From: Betaproteobacteria bacterium
GTDB lineage: Bacteria; Pseudomonadota; Gammaproteobacteria; Burkholderiales; Eutrophovitaceae
Length of the DNA stretch: 54,764 nucleotides
Assembly: GCA_020346185.1 (NCBI GenBank)
Contig: CP070775.1
Coordinates: 3,187,584-3,242,347, forward strand
Direction of reading: 5' to 3'
Part shown: positions 38,897 through 47,644 of the stretch, in pieces
Numbering within the stretch: position 1 is the stretch's first letter
Layout of the letters: each line of letters starts with the position of its first letter
Position numbers and translations under genes: made by a program
Notes under the pieces: generated by a model
What the model saw: only the letters and a program-made list of their open reading frames with translations
What the model was told of the DNA's origin: nothing
Databases searched by the model: none

Positions 38897-38912
38897 TGGC
38901 ACGGAAATAGCA
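38897..38912 (+). promoter_or_regulatory. Sigma-54 promoter of the pilin gene
   Basis: TGGCACGGAAATAGCA has a perfect -24 half (TGGCACG) and a -12 half TAGCA (one change from TTGCA), with GG and GC ten bases apart. Expected start near 38923, 23 bases ahead of the ATG. A strong ribosome site AGGAGA lies at 38935-38940. Confidence 0.82.
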
Positions 38913-38945
38913 CAAAAATTTAGCACAATTTACCAGGAGATATCG

Positions 38946-39632
38946 ATGATGCATAGACAGACTGGCTTTACACTGATCGAGATCGCGATCGTGCTGGTCA
39001 TCATCGGCTTACTGCTCGGTGGGGTACTGAAGGGCCAGGAACTCATCACAAGCGCACGCGTTCGCAATCTCATTTCTCAGCAAGACGGTGTCAAAGCGGC
39101 GTTCTTCGGCTTTCAGGACCGGTTCCGTGCATATCCTGGGGACTACGCAGGCGCTGACCAAAATATTCCCAACATCGGGACCGCGTGCGGCGTCAACGGC
39201 AATGGTAACGGCAACGGCCGTATCGAAGCAGGTGACGAAGCAATACTTTCATGGGAGCACTTGTCCAAAGCCGGCTTCATCACCGGCACTTATACCTGCT
39301 CTACGACTGAGACCAACACCACGACACCGAAAAACCCGTACAACATATTCCTGCAGCTCGTCTACGATGATGTTTACGGTGGCGCCGTCGCCCAGCCGAG
39401 ACACAATGTGAAGACGGGCTCACAAATTCCGGTTGAGTTGCTCGCCGAAATGGATCGAAAAATTGATGACGGTTTGCCCAACACCGGCGGATTCCGGTTT
39501 TCTGCATACGCCGGGCAGGGGACGGCTCCTGAGGCCGGTTCTACGACCGCATGCACCGACGCTACCACCGCAACCGGGGTGTGGAATGGTACCAACGGCA
39601 ACACGAACTGTGGCGCTGCGAGCCTGCTCTGA
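38946..39632 (+). CDS. Major-pilin-like prepilin
   Basis: 228-aa pilin precursor. The leader is short (MMHRQTG) with cleavage before FTLIEIAIVLVIIGLLLGG and Glu at +5, the classic type IV a signal. The stretch GVLKGQELI...QDRFRAYPGDYAGA is the signature of a pilin-like family common in Betaproteobacteria. Residues 84-97 read NGNGNGNGRIEAGD, close to a calcium-binding EF-hand loop. Four cysteines lie in the mature part. The own sigma-54 promoter, strong ribosome site and following terminator suggest high and separately controlled output. It is probably the shaft subunit, though a pseudopilin role is possible. Confidence 0.88.
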   Translation: MMHRQTGFTLIEIAIVLVIIGLLLGGVLKGQELITSARVRNLISQQDGVKAAFFGFQDRFRAYPGDYAGADQNIPNIGTACGVNGNGNGNGRIEAGDEAILSWEHLSKAGFITGTYTCSTTETNTTTPKNPYNIFLQLVYDDVYGGAVAQPRHNVKTGSQIPVELLAEMDRKIDDGLPNTGGFRFSAYAGQGTAPEAGSTTACTDATTATGVWNGTNGNTNCGAASLL

Positions 39633-39694
39633 GCGCGTTCGCACACCACAGAATGCAATCAGATCGTGTAGCTGACGAAGGAGTGCGATTTTGA

Positions 39695-39720
39695 AGGGCC
39701 CGTTGTCTCGGGCTCTCTTA
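39695..39720 (+). terminator. Terminator after the pilin gene
   Basis: Stem AGGGCCCG (39695-39702) with CGGGCTCT (39709-39716), seven of eight pairs, six-base loop, followed by a short T-rich tract. It sits between the convergent pilin and kefB-like genes. Confidence 0.65.
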
Positions 39721-39722
39721 CT

Positions 39723-41693
39723 TCATCCTTGCAGCAGGAACATCTCCGCCAGCGCCAGCGACTCCTGTATGCCGCGAAGCACGATCACGTCACCATCCTG
39801 AACCTCGGTCTCCGGATCGGGAAACTGACTGCGAATATGGCGTTGCCGGATCGCGGTAACCTCGACACCGAAGCGTCCCAGATCGAGCTCCCGCAGCGTC
39901 TTGCCAATCGCTGCCGCCCCCGTCACGATCAACACCGAATGCAGCCTGACTTGCATGTGGTCGGCTGCCTCGTCGGGTTCATCTGTGACGCCGTGGTAGA
40001 ACCCGCGAAACAGGCCGTACCTTTGTTCGCGAGTATCACGGATACGCCGCAGCACCCGATTGAATGGCACGCCGAGCAGCATTAGCGCATGCGCGCCGAG
40101 CATGAGGCTGCCTTCCAGAATTTCGGCTACGACTTCAGCCGCGCCAGCCTGTTTGAGCTGATCGATGTCGCTGTCGTCCAGCGTGCGCACAACCACTGGC
40201 AAGCCGGGCCGTAACTCCTGCACCAGGCTCAGAATTCTCAGTGCAGAGGCCGTGTCGGCATACGAAACGACCAAGGCATTGGCGCGCAGCAAACCGGCGG
40301 CGATCAATACTTCGCGCCGGGCAGCATCTCCAAATACGACGCTCTCACCGGCGGCAGCGGCCTCACGCACCCGCTGCGGATCGAAATCGAGTGCAATGAA
40401 ACCGACACCTTCACGTTCGAAGAAACGGGCAAGATTCTGTCCGCTGCGCCCATAACCACAGATAATCACGTGCTGCTCGGTGCCCATGCTCTGCACCGCG
40501 ATGTTATGTAACGCCATGGCACGGTTCATCCATTCTGCGCCGCTGAAACGGCGCACCATGTGCTCGCTGTATTCAATCAGAAATGGCGAAAGCAGCATCG
40601 ACAGGATCAAAGTTGCCAGGGCAATCTGCATCCTGCCGTCGTCGATCACGCTCAGATTCGCTGCTTGCGCAAGCAGCACGAGGCCAAACTCGCCGGCACC
40701 CGCCAACGCCAGGGCCGATCGCAACGACACTGAGGCATCGGTTCCGAATAGACGACCGAGACCGGCGACGATCACCGTCTTTGCCAGCAGTATCAACACC
40801 AGCAGGCCCAAGATCCAGTGCCAGTATTCGACCAGCGCGACCGGATCGAGCATCATGCCGACGGTGACGAAGAACAAGCCCAGCAGCACGTCGCGAAAGG
40901 GCTTGATATCCTGTTCAACCTGATAACGGTATTCCGTTTCCGAAATCAGCATGCCGGCAAGGAAGGCACCCAGCGCTAACGATAACCCGGCAAGCTCTGT
41001 GATCCAGGCCAGCCCGAGGGTAATCAGCAAAACGTTGAGCGCGAATAACTCGGATGACTTCTGTCTTGCGACCAAGGTGAACCACGGCCGCATCAATCGC
41101 TGTCCGAAATAAAGCAGCACTACCAGAACTACCGCGGCCTTGACCACAGCAAGCCCGAGAGCCACCAGCACCGTTTCGGCGCCTCGAGCCAACGCGGGTA
41201 TCACGATCAGCAGCGGCACGACCGCCAGATCCTGAAACAACAGAATGCCGACAATCTGCCTGCCATGCGGGGAATTCAACTCGAGCCGCTCAGCCAGCAT
41301 CTTCGCCAGAATTGCCGTCGATGACATCGCAAACACGCCGCCGAGCACCAGTCCGGCACGCCAGTCAGCGCCGGTTGCCATGGTGACAGCAACGATCAGA
41401 GCAGTGGTAATGCCGACTTGTGCCGCACCCAGACCAAACACCAGGTGGCGCATGGTCAGCAGTTTGGCCAGACTGAACTCGAGCCCGATACTGAACATGA
41501 GGAAGACGACACCGAACTCGGCGAGATAACGCGTCTCGGCACTGTCACTGACGAGACCAAGCGCATTTGGCCCAATCAGTACACCGACGAGAAGATAGCC
41601 AAGCAGCGCCGGCAGCGCGAGCAGGCGGAAAACGGCGACGACAACCACTGCTGCAAGCAGCAGTATCAGGACCAGTTCAAGCGTGCCGTGCAT
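39723..41693 (-). CDS. CPA2-family cation:proton antiporter with RCK domains (KefB-like)
   Basis: 656-aa inner-membrane antiporter. Residues 1-380 form about 12 helices of the Na+/H+ exchanger fold (LLGYLLVGVLIGPNALGLV, FLMFSIGLEFSLAKL). Then comes an RCK-N nucleotide-binding domain (about 405-525, HVIICGYGRSGQNLARF) and an RCK-C domain (about 575-656) that ends ...LRGIQESLALAEMFLLQG. It exports K+ or Na+ in exchange for protons. Glutathione-gated Kef function cannot be claimed. The place upstream of and divergent from kdsD is conserved in Betaproteobacteria. Confidence 0.92.
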   Translation of the reverse strand: MHGTLELVLILLLAAVVVVAVFRLLALPALLGYLLVGVLIGPNALGLVSDSAETRYLAEFGVVFLMFSIGLEFSLAKLLTMRHLVFGLGAAQVGITTALIVAVTMATGADWRAGLVLGGVFAMSSTAILAKMLAERLELNSPHGRQIVGILLFQDLAVVPLLIVIPALARGAETVLVALGLAVVKAAVVLVVLLYFGQRLMRPWFTLVARQKSSELFALNVLLITLGLAWITELAGLSLALGAFLAGMLISETEYRYQVEQDIKPFRDVLLGLFFVTVGMMLDPVALVEYWHWILGLLVLILLAKTVIVAGLGRLFGTDASVSLRSALALAGAGEFGLVLLAQAANLSVIDDGRMQIALATLILSMLLSPFLIEYSEHMVRRFSGAEWMNRAMALHNIAVQSMGTEQHVIICGYGRSGQNLARFFEREGVGFIALDFDPQRVREAAAAGESVVFGDAARREVLIAAGLLRANALVVSYADTASALRILSLVQELRPGLPVVVRTLDDSDIDQLKQAGAAEVVAEILEGSLMLGAHALMLLGVPFNRVLRRIRDTREQRYGLFRGFYHGVTDEPDEAADHMQVRLHSVLIVTGAAAIGKTLRELDLGRFGVEVTAIRQRHIRSQFPDPETEVQDGDVIVLRGIQESLALAEMFLLQG

Positions 41694-41821
41694 GGGCGAT
41701 GCGGGGAACGATCAGCGAGAGACTCGGCATGAGTTCAAGTGTATCGGGACAACCGATGCTCGTACATCTCGTTGCCAAACCCCAGCACACGACCGGTAAC
41801 AATTCGCGAGTCCCCCTGCGT

Positions 41822-41827
41822 TATACT
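41822..41827 (+). promoter_or_regulatory. -10 element close to kdsD start
   Basis: TATACT at 41822-41827 in the sequence GCGTTATACTTTGCG, with the kdsD ATG at 41836. No convincing -35 is seen at 16-18 bases upstream. If active, the transcript would start about two bases before the ATG. Confidence 0.4.
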
Positions 41828-41835
41828 TTGCGCCG

Positions 41836-42822
41836 ATGGACAGCATAGGAAAACTATCACCGCAAGAGGCCATCAACCTCGCCAAGCGCGTTCTCGACAT
41901 TGAGGCGCGCGCCGTAGAGGAACTCGCCCTTCGGCTCGACGAATCATTCGCAACAGCTTTACAGATCATACTGGGGTGCCGCGGCCGTATTGTGGTCAGT
42001 GGTATCGGCAAATCCGGCCACATTGCGAGTAAACTCGCGTCCACTCTGGCAAGTACCGGCACGCCGGCATTTTTCGTGCATCCGGCAGAAGCAAGCCACG
42101 GCGACCTCGGCATGATTACCCGTGACGACGTCCTCATTGCATTGTCGAATTCCGGAGAGAGCGGCGAACTGCTCGTGATCGTACCAATCATCAAGCGCGA
42201 GGGCGCAAAACTGATTGCCATGACTGGCAATGCCGCATCGTCGCTGGCAAGGGAAGCGGACGCGCACCTCAACACCAGCGTCTCAGAAGAGGCTTGCCCA
42301 CTCGGCCTTGCGCCGACTGCGAGCACCACCGCCGCATTAGCGCTGGGTGATGCGCTGGCTGTTGCGTTGCTCGAGGCGCGCGGTTTCAGCGAGAAAGATT
42401 TTGCCCGGTCCCATCCTGGTGGCCGCCTCGGCCGCCAGCTTCTCACCCATGTCTCCGACGTCATGCGTTCAGGGGATGCGATACCCCAGGTGCCCGAAAA
42501 GGTCATGCTCAACGATGCCATTCTGGAAATGTCGCGCAAGGGGATGGGCATGACGGCGATTGTTCGCGACGATCAGCCGGTCGGCATATTTACCGACGGC
42601 GACTTGCGCCGGCTGCTGGAACGCGGCAGCGACATTCGCTCGACTCCAGTGATAGACGCAATGACCAAAGCGCCGCACACCGTGTCACCGACCAGACTCG
42701 CCGTAGAGGTCGTCAAGACAATGGAAGATTACAGGATTAATCAGATTCTGGTTGTCGATGCGCACGGCAAACTGGTTGGCGCACTCAATACGCACGATTT
42801 GATGCAGGCCAAAGTGATATGA
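41836..42822 (+). CDS. kdsD: Arabinose-5-phosphate isomerase
   Basis: Converts ribulose 5-phosphate to arabinose 5-phosphate, the first step of KDO synthesis for lipopolysaccharide. The 328-aa protein has a SIS domain (about 40-180: VVSGIGKSGHIASKLASTLASTGTPAFFVHP, with the conserved SNSGESGE) and two CBS domains (about 205-325). The DFARSHPGGRLGRQLL link is typical. It overlaps kdsC by four bases and heads the KDO/LPS-transport operon. Confidence 0.96.
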   Translation: MDSIGKLSPQEAINLAKRVLDIEARAVEELALRLDESFATALQIILGCRGRIVVSGIGKSGHIASKLASTLASTGTPAFFVHPAEASHGDLGMITRDDVLIALSNSGESGELLVIVPIIKREGAKLIAMTGNAASSLAREADAHLNTSVSEEACPLGLAPTASTTAALALGDALAVALLEARGFSEKDFARSHPGGRLGRQLLTHVSDVMRSGDAIPQVPEKVMLNDAILEMSRKGMGMTAIVRDDQPVGIFTDGDLRRLLERGSDIRSTPVIDAMTKAPHTVSPTRLAVEVVKTMEDYRINQILVVDAHGKLVGALNTHDLMQAKVI

Positions 42823-43346
42823 CCAACGACGTTTCGCGGCGTGCCAGCCAGGTACGGCTGGCCCTGTTCGACGTCGATGGCGTGATGACCGATGGCACTT
42901 TATTTGTCTCTGAGCAAGGTGAATCCTTCAAGCCGTTCAATATCCTTGATGGTCTTGGACTCAAGTTGCTCAAGGCCAGTGGCGTGACTACCGGCTTCCT
43001 GACAGGTCGTTCGTCGGCCTCGGTCAAGACAAGAGCCTCCGAACTTGCGATCGAGCATTTGATACAAGGCGCAGAAGACAAGCTGCAAGCGTATGCGGAC
43101 TTGTGCAAACGGCTTGGACTGGATGAATTCCAGGTGTGTTACATGGGTGATGACCTTCCGGATCTGCCAGTGCTGCGACGCTGCGGTCTCGCCCTGTCAC
43201 CGCCAAACGCAGTTAAACAAGTGCGTGAGCAAGCACACTTCGTGACACGAACCGGCGGCGGTCGGGGCGCCGTGCGTGAAGCCTGCGAACTTATCATGCA
43301 GGCACAAGGCACCTGGGAAAGCCAAATCGGTGCATATCTCGCATGA
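42819..43346 (+). CDS. kdsC: KDO-8-phosphate phosphatase
   Basis: HAD-family phosphatase releasing KDO from KDO 8-phosphate. The 175-aa chain has the nucleophile motif LFDVDGVMTDG, the Lys region in GAEDKLQAY, and the metal motif YMGDDLPDLPVL. There is no cap domain, as expected for the tetrameric C0 HAD enzymes. It overlaps kdsD and lptC by four bases each, so all three are translationally coupled. Confidence 0.96.
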   Translation: MTNDVSRRASQVRLALFDVDGVMTDGTLFVSEQGESFKPFNILDGLGLKLLKASGVTTGFLTGRSSASVKTRASELAIEHLIQGAEDKLQAYADLCKRLGLDEFQVCYMGDDLPDLPVLRRCGLALSPPNAVKQVREQAHFVTRTGGGRGAVREACELIMQAQGTWESQIGAYLA

Positions 43347-43966
43347 TCAAAGATCGGCTCGTCGCCTGGTCACCGGTGATTCTTCTGCTGCTGCTCGCAG
43401 CCTTGACCATGTGGCTCGATTCGCGCGTTCGCCTGCCTGAGAGGCCGGCGAACGCTGCCGAAGAAAAGGATCCCGAATTCTATATCGAGGGTTTCATGGC
43501 CATACGCATGAACCCGGATGGCACGCGTCGCTACGAGCTGACGGGAACGCGGCTGACACACTATGCCGATGCCGACAAAAAACGTTCCGATCTCGCATCT
43601 CCAAGCCTGCTCTACTACGATTATGACAGGGCGCCGGTCAAGGTAAGCAGCAATACTGCCGAAGTAGAAGACGGCGGCGACAACGTCTACTTCCGCGGCG
43701 ACGTGACGATCTCCCGCCCGGCCTTCGGCGAGAACCCGGCACTCGGCGTCGCCACCGACTACATGCACGTGAAGCCAGATGAGGAAACCGCCGAGACGAA
43801 AGAATCGGTCACGATGACCGAGGGAAATTCCACGGTTCGCTCGGATGGCTTAAAATTTGATAACAAGAAGAGGAAAATCTGGCTTGATGGACTTGATGGT
43901 CCTGTTAGAGCTCATTATGAAACACCCAGATCCAGGGCTGCAGCAACGCAAGCCGAAGATCGCTGA
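43343..43966 (+). CDS. lptC: LPS export protein LptC
   Basis: Bitopic inner-membrane protein that takes LPS from LptB2FG and passes it to LptA. The 207 aa contain one helix (about 10-26), then the beta-jellyroll periplasmic domain ([49 protein letters not shown]). It overlaps kdsC by four bases and lptA by 50. Confidence 0.92.
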   Translation: MIKDRLVAWSPVILLLLLAALTMWLDSRVRLPERPANAAEEKDPEFYIEGFMAIRMNPDGTRRYELTGTRLTHYADADKKRSDLASPSLLYYDYDRAPVKVSSNTAEVEDGGDNVYFRGDVTISRPAFGENPALGVATDYMHVKPDEETAETKESVTMTEGNSTVRSDGLKFDNKKRKIWLDGLDGPVRAHYETPRSRAAATQAEDR

Positions 43967-44552
43967 TAGGCGGCTCGGATTGCACCACATCATCGTCGCG
44001 GCGATGCTCGGCGGCGTGTGTCTGCCAGCACAGGCAGAACTGGCTGATCGCGACAAGCCGGTGAACATCGAAGCGGATCAGGTCGAGATCGACGACCAGA
44101 AAAAGGAAGCGGTTTTCGTAGGCGGAGTAGTGCTAACTCAGGGAACATTGATGCTCAAGGCGGAACGCATTGTCGTCAACCAGGATAAAAGCGGGTTCCA
44201 GTCCGGCGTGGCATATGGACGGCCTGGAAAGCCGGCTTACTTCCGGCAAAAGCGCGAGGGCTACGAGGATTACATCGAAGGCGAGGCCGAACGGCTCGAA
44301 TACCATGGCCAGCAAGAGAAAGTCGAGCTTTTCATCAATGCGAAGCTAACCCGCGGAGGAGACGAGGTGCGCGGCAACTACATTTCTTATAGCGCACTGA
44401 CCGAGTTCTTCGAAGTGATGGGTGACCAACCTGGTGCGACGTCTGGCAGCAGCGGTGGCCGCGTGCGCGCGATCATTCAACCTCGCGATGACGAGCAAAA
44501 AGACGATAACACGGAATCCCCGACACCGCAGCCCGGTGGTGCCGATCGTTGA
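43917..44552 (+). CDS. lptA: Periplasmic LPS bridge protein LptA
   Basis: Forms the beta-jellyroll bridge that carries LPS across the periplasm. From ATG 43917 the precursor has 211 aa, a signal peptide ending near [14 protein letters not shown], and the OstA core ([45 protein letters not shown]). This start lies 50 bases inside lptC. The frame is open back to 43857, and later starts (TTG 43980, ATG 44004) are less good because they remove the basic part of the signal peptide. The tail is disordered. Confidence 0.9.
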   Translation: MKHPDPGLQQRKPKIADRRLGLHHIIVAAMLGGVCLPAQAELADRDKPVNIEADQVEIDDQKKEAVFVGGVVLTQGTLMLKAERIVVNQDKSGFQSGVAYGRPGKPAYFRQKREGYEDYIEGEAERLEYHGQQEKVELFINAKLTRGGDEVRGNYISYSALTEFFEVMGDQPGATSGSSGGRVRAIIQPRDDEQKDDNTESPTPQPGGADR

Positions 44553-44595
44553 GCGTTGCTTTGCTGCCTTTCTGTTTGCGCGGCTTGGCTGTTCG

Positions 44596-45321
44596 ATGAG
44601 CAAGCTGCGAGCAGACCGCTTGAAAAAGCGCTACAAAGCGCGGACAGTCGTCAAGGATGTTTCAGTCGAAGTAGAAAGTGGCGAAGTGGTCGGATTGCTT
44701 GGCCCCAACGGTGCGGGCAAGACAACCTGTTTCTACATGATGGTGGGGTTGACTGCAGTCGATGGTGGTGAACTCTATCTCGACGAGCAAACGCTCACTC
44801 ACATGCCAATTCACCGCCGGGCGCGACTAGGACTGAGTTATCTGCCCCAGGAGGCGTCAATTTTTCGCAAGCTGACCGTAGCCGAGAATATCAAGGCGGT
44901 GCTGGAACTTAGCGGCCATGATGGCGCGGACAAGGGCAAAGCTCGCCTCGAGGAACTGCTGCACGAACTGCATATTGCCCACCTCAAGAACAGCCCTGCA
45001 ATCAGCTTATCCGGCGGTGAACGTCGCCGCGCCGAAATTGCGCGGGCCCTGGCCACCGATCCACGGTTCATATTGCTAGACGAGCCGTTCGCCGGGGTCG
45101 ACCCGATCGCCGTGCTCGATATTCAGAAAATCATCCGTTTTCTTAAAGAACGTAGAATCGGCGTACTGATTACCGATCATAATGTCCGCGAAACCCTCGG
45201 CATCTGTGATCGCGCGTACATTATCAACGATGGGTCCGTCCTCGCCTGCGGAAAACCGAAGGAAATCGTCTATAATGAAAGCGTAAGAAAAGTCTATTTA
45301 GGCGAACATTTCCGCCTGTAA
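44596..45321 (+). CDS. lptB: LPS export ABC ATPase LptB
   Basis: ATPase that powers LPS extraction from the inner membrane. The open frame begins at 44422, but the real start is ATG 44596 ([20 protein letters not shown]), giving 241 aa, the family length. Walker [10 protein letters not shown], signature [17 protein letters not shown], Walker [14 protein letters not shown] and switch His in [11 protein letters not shown] are present. LptF and LptG are not in this window. Confidence 0.97.
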   Translation: MSKLRADRLKKRYKARTVVKDVSVEVESGEVVGLLGPNGAGKTTCFYMMVGLTAVDGGELYLDEQTLTHMPIHRRARLGLSYLPQEASIFRKLTVAENIKAVLELSGHDGADKGKARLEELLHELHIAHLKNSPAISLSGGERRRAEIARALATDPRFILLDEPFAGVDPIAVLDIQKIIRFLKERRIGVLITDHNVRETLGICDRAYIINDGSVLACGKPKEIVYNESVRKVYLGEHFRL

Positions 45322-45368
45322 ATGCGCCACATACCCTTAGCCACAACCCACTCCGGACCGGCTCCAGC

Positions 45369-46793
45369 ATGAAGCACTCACTGCAGGTCAAGCTGTCTCA
45401 GCACCTGACGCTGACGCCACAGTTGCAGCAGTCGATTCGTCTTCTGCAACTGTCGACGCTTGAACTGAACCAGGAGATCGAACGGTTCCTGCAGGAAAAC
45501 CCCCTACTAGAGCGCGAGGAGGAGGAGTCACAGGAGTCAGCTGCCTCCGCGGGGCAAGAAGTTCCAGTTGCAACGACGACGACTAGTTCCAATGAGAATG
45601 CCGCACCGGAGCAGCCCACGCAACCAGAGTGGACTGGCGAAGAGGGATACAGCTCTTACGGCAATCCCGAATCGGATGATGACGACTCAGAGCACCCTCA
45701 AGCTGCTGGCTCAGCCACGCTTCGCGATCATCTTCTTTCCCAGCTGTCCCTAATGCAGCTCTCAGAGCGAGACACGCAGCTGGTCGCTTACCTGATCGAC
45801 AATCTCAACGATGACGGGTTTTTACAGGACGAGCTCGAGGAACTCGCCGCGCTGCTTCCCGAAGAGCTGGAAGTCGACAGCGAAGATCTAGGCATCGCGC
45901 TTAAGTACCTGCAAAGCCTTGAGCCCGCCGGGGTCGGTGCGCGCAATATTGGAGAGTGCCTGGCGCTGCAAATTGAAGCGCTGCCAGAGGACACGCCATT
46001 CCGGTCTCAGGCGTTGCAAGTTGTGCGTGATCACCTCGATACGCTCGCAGTTCGGGACTATACAAAACTAAAAAAGATCCTGCGCTGTGACGATGACATG
46101 CTGCGAGGCATGCAAAACCTGATCACCCACCTGAATCCGCGGCCAGCAGCAAACTATACGGGGGGTGAAGCCCGGTACGTGGTACCGGATGTAAACGTGC
46201 GCAAGGTGAAAGGCATGTGGGTTGCGTCACTCAATGCTGACGCGATGCCACGACTGCGCGTCAACCGCATGTATGCAGACATTCTTCACCGGAACCGTGA
46301 CGCCAGCTTGCAACAACTTTCGGGGCAGTTGCAGGAGGCCAAGTGGCTGATCAAGAATGTGCAGCAGCGGTTCGATACAATCTTGCGTGTATCGCAGGCG
46401 ATCATCGACCGACAACGGCACTTCTTCGAACATGGAGAAGTTGCCATGCGACCGCTGGTGTTGCGCGAAATCGCCGAGACTCTGGACCTGCACGAATCAA
46501 CAGTGTCGCGCGTGACCACCCAAAAGTTCATGCTCACACCAAGGGGCATTTTCGAACTCAAATATTTCTTTGGCAGTCATGTCACAACCGAAACCGGGGG
46601 GGCCTGTTCGGCGACGGCCATCCGTGCGCTAATTAAACAGCTCGTCAGCGAAGAAGACCGGCGCACTCCGCTATCGGACAGCCAGATTTCAGATATTCTC
46701 GGCAAGCAGGGTATTGTCGTAGCGCGCCGAACGATCGCGAAATACCGCGAATCCCTGCAGATACTTCCCGTTAATCTGCGCAAATCCATCTAG
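45369..46793 (+). CDS. rpoN: RNA polymerase sigma-54 factor
   Basis: Alternative sigma factor that reads -24/-12 promoters and needs AAA+ activators. The 474-aa protein has the Gln-rich region I (LTPQLQQSIRLLQLSTLEL), an acidic region II (about 50-120), the core-binding part, and the C-terminal RpoN box VARRTIAKYRESL that reads the -24 element. It stands 47 bases after lptB, in its usual place. It is the factor expected to read the three sigma-54-type promoters of the pilus locus 6-25 kb upstream. Confidence 0.98.
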   Translation: MKHSLQVKLSQHLTLTPQLQQSIRLLQLSTLELNQEIERFLQENPLLEREEEESQESAASAGQEVPVATTTTSSNENAAPEQPTQPEWTGEEGYSSYGNPESDDDDSEHPQAAGSATLRDHLLSQLSLMQLSERDTQLVAYLIDNLNDDGFLQDELEELAALLPEELEVDSEDLGIALKYLQSLEPAGVGARNIGECLALQIEALPEDTPFRSQALQVVRDHLDTLAVRDYTKLKKILRCDDDMLRGMQNLITHLNPRPAANYTGGEARYVVPDVNVRKVKGMWVASLNADAMPRLRVNRMYADILHRNRDASLQQLSGQLQEAKWLIKNVQQRFDTILRVSQAIIDRQRHFFEHGEVAMRPLVLREIAETLDLHESTVSRVTTQKFMLTPRGIFELKYFFGSHVTTETGGACSATAIRALIKQLVSEEDRRTPLSDSQISDILGKQGIVVARRTIAKYRESLQILPVNLRKSI

Positions 46794-46820
46794 ATTTAAA
46801 GTTCCGAGGGAGAGCAACAT

Positions 46821-47141
46821 ATGAACTTGAAGGTCTCGGGGCATCATCTCGAAGTCACACCTGCAATTCATAGTTACATCGCAGAAAAGATGGCTCGCAT
46901 CTCACGACATTTTGATCAGGTGATGAGCATTGACATCATCCTATCGGTTAACAAACTCGATCACAAAGTCGAGGTAAAAGTGCACTTGAGCGGAAAAGAC
47001 CTTTATTGTGAATCGATTGAGGCGGACATGTACGCTGCAATCGACGTCTTGGTGGATAAGCTCGATCGTGTGGTGCTGAAACACAAGGAACGACTTGTTG
47101 ACCACCATAACCAAGAATCCATCCGACTGGTCCAGGGATAG
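46821..47141 (+). CDS. hpf: Ribosome hibernation promoting factor (short form)
   Basis: Binds the 30S decoding centre in stationary phase to help 100S dimers form. The 106-aa protein is the short type: a single S30AE domain (MNLKVSGHHLEVTPAIHSYI, IILSVNKLDHKVEVKVHL, DMYAAIDVLVDKLDRV) without the long C-terminal dimer domain. A GGGAG ribosome site precedes it. The rpoN-hpf-ptsN order is classical. Confidence 0.95.
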   Translation: MNLKVSGHHLEVTPAIHSYIAEKMARISRHFDQVMSIDIILSVNKLDHKVEVKVHLSGKDLYCESIEADMYAAIDVLVDKLDRVVLKHKERLVDHHNQESIRLVQG

Positions 47142-47158
47142 GTACCGGATCGCGTTCC

Positions 47159-47644
47159 ATGCGCCTGCTTGAGCGACTTCTTCCCGCCAGCAATGTCATC
47201 CTCGACCTGGACGTCACCAGCAAGAAACGCGTCTTCGAGCATGCCGGAATGCTGTTCGAGAATACGCTTGCCATCGGCCGCGGCAAGATTTTTGACGCTT
47301 TGCTGGCGCGCGAACGGCTCGGCTCAACCGGTCTCGGACATGGCGTGGCCATTCCACACGGGCGTATCAGCGGTCTAAAGGAAGCTGCCGGGGCGTTCAT
47401 TCGCACCAAGACACCAATCGCTTTCGAAGCACCGGACGCAAACCCGGTCAATCTGATTTTTGTTCTTTTAGTGCCCGAGAAGGCGACGGATCAGCATCTG
47501 CAGATTCTTTCCGAACTGGCCCAGATGTTTAGCGAGCGCAAGATTCGCTCAACGCTGAACGATGTCGCCGACGCCGATTCAGCGCAGCGCGTCATCATTG
47601 AATGGGAGCCACATGCCCCGGATCGGCGTCGCGCAGCTGTTTGA
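47159..47644 (+). CDS. ptsN: Nitrogen-PTS EIIA protein
   Basis: Regulatory EIIA-Ntr, phosphorylated through EI-Ntr and NPr rather than used for sugar uptake. The 161-aa protein shows the phospho-His motif GHGVAIPHGRI. Known roles in the family include control of K+ transport and sigma-54-linked nitrogen or carbon status. The 3' end overlaps hprK by 32 bases. No HPr or EI gene is in the window. Confidence 0.96.
   Translation: MRLLERLLPASNVILDLDVTSKKRVFEHAGMLFENTLAIGRGKIFDALLARERLGSTGLGHGVAIPHGRISGLKEAAGAFIRTKTPIAFEAPDANPVNLIFVLLVPEKATDQHLQILSELAQMFSERKIRSTLNDVADADSAQRVIIEWEPHAPDRRRAAV

Noticed and set aside
19494..39632. Calling the whole region a type II secretion system
   Set aside because: The secretin, ATPase and order are closest to MSHA pili; no GspC, GspD-type or full pseudopilin set (GspG-H-I-J) is present.
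44422..44595. A longer LptB with 58 extra N-terminal residues
   Set aside because: The extension overlaps lptA and is unrelated to Lpt[16 protein letters not shown] at 44596 is the family start.
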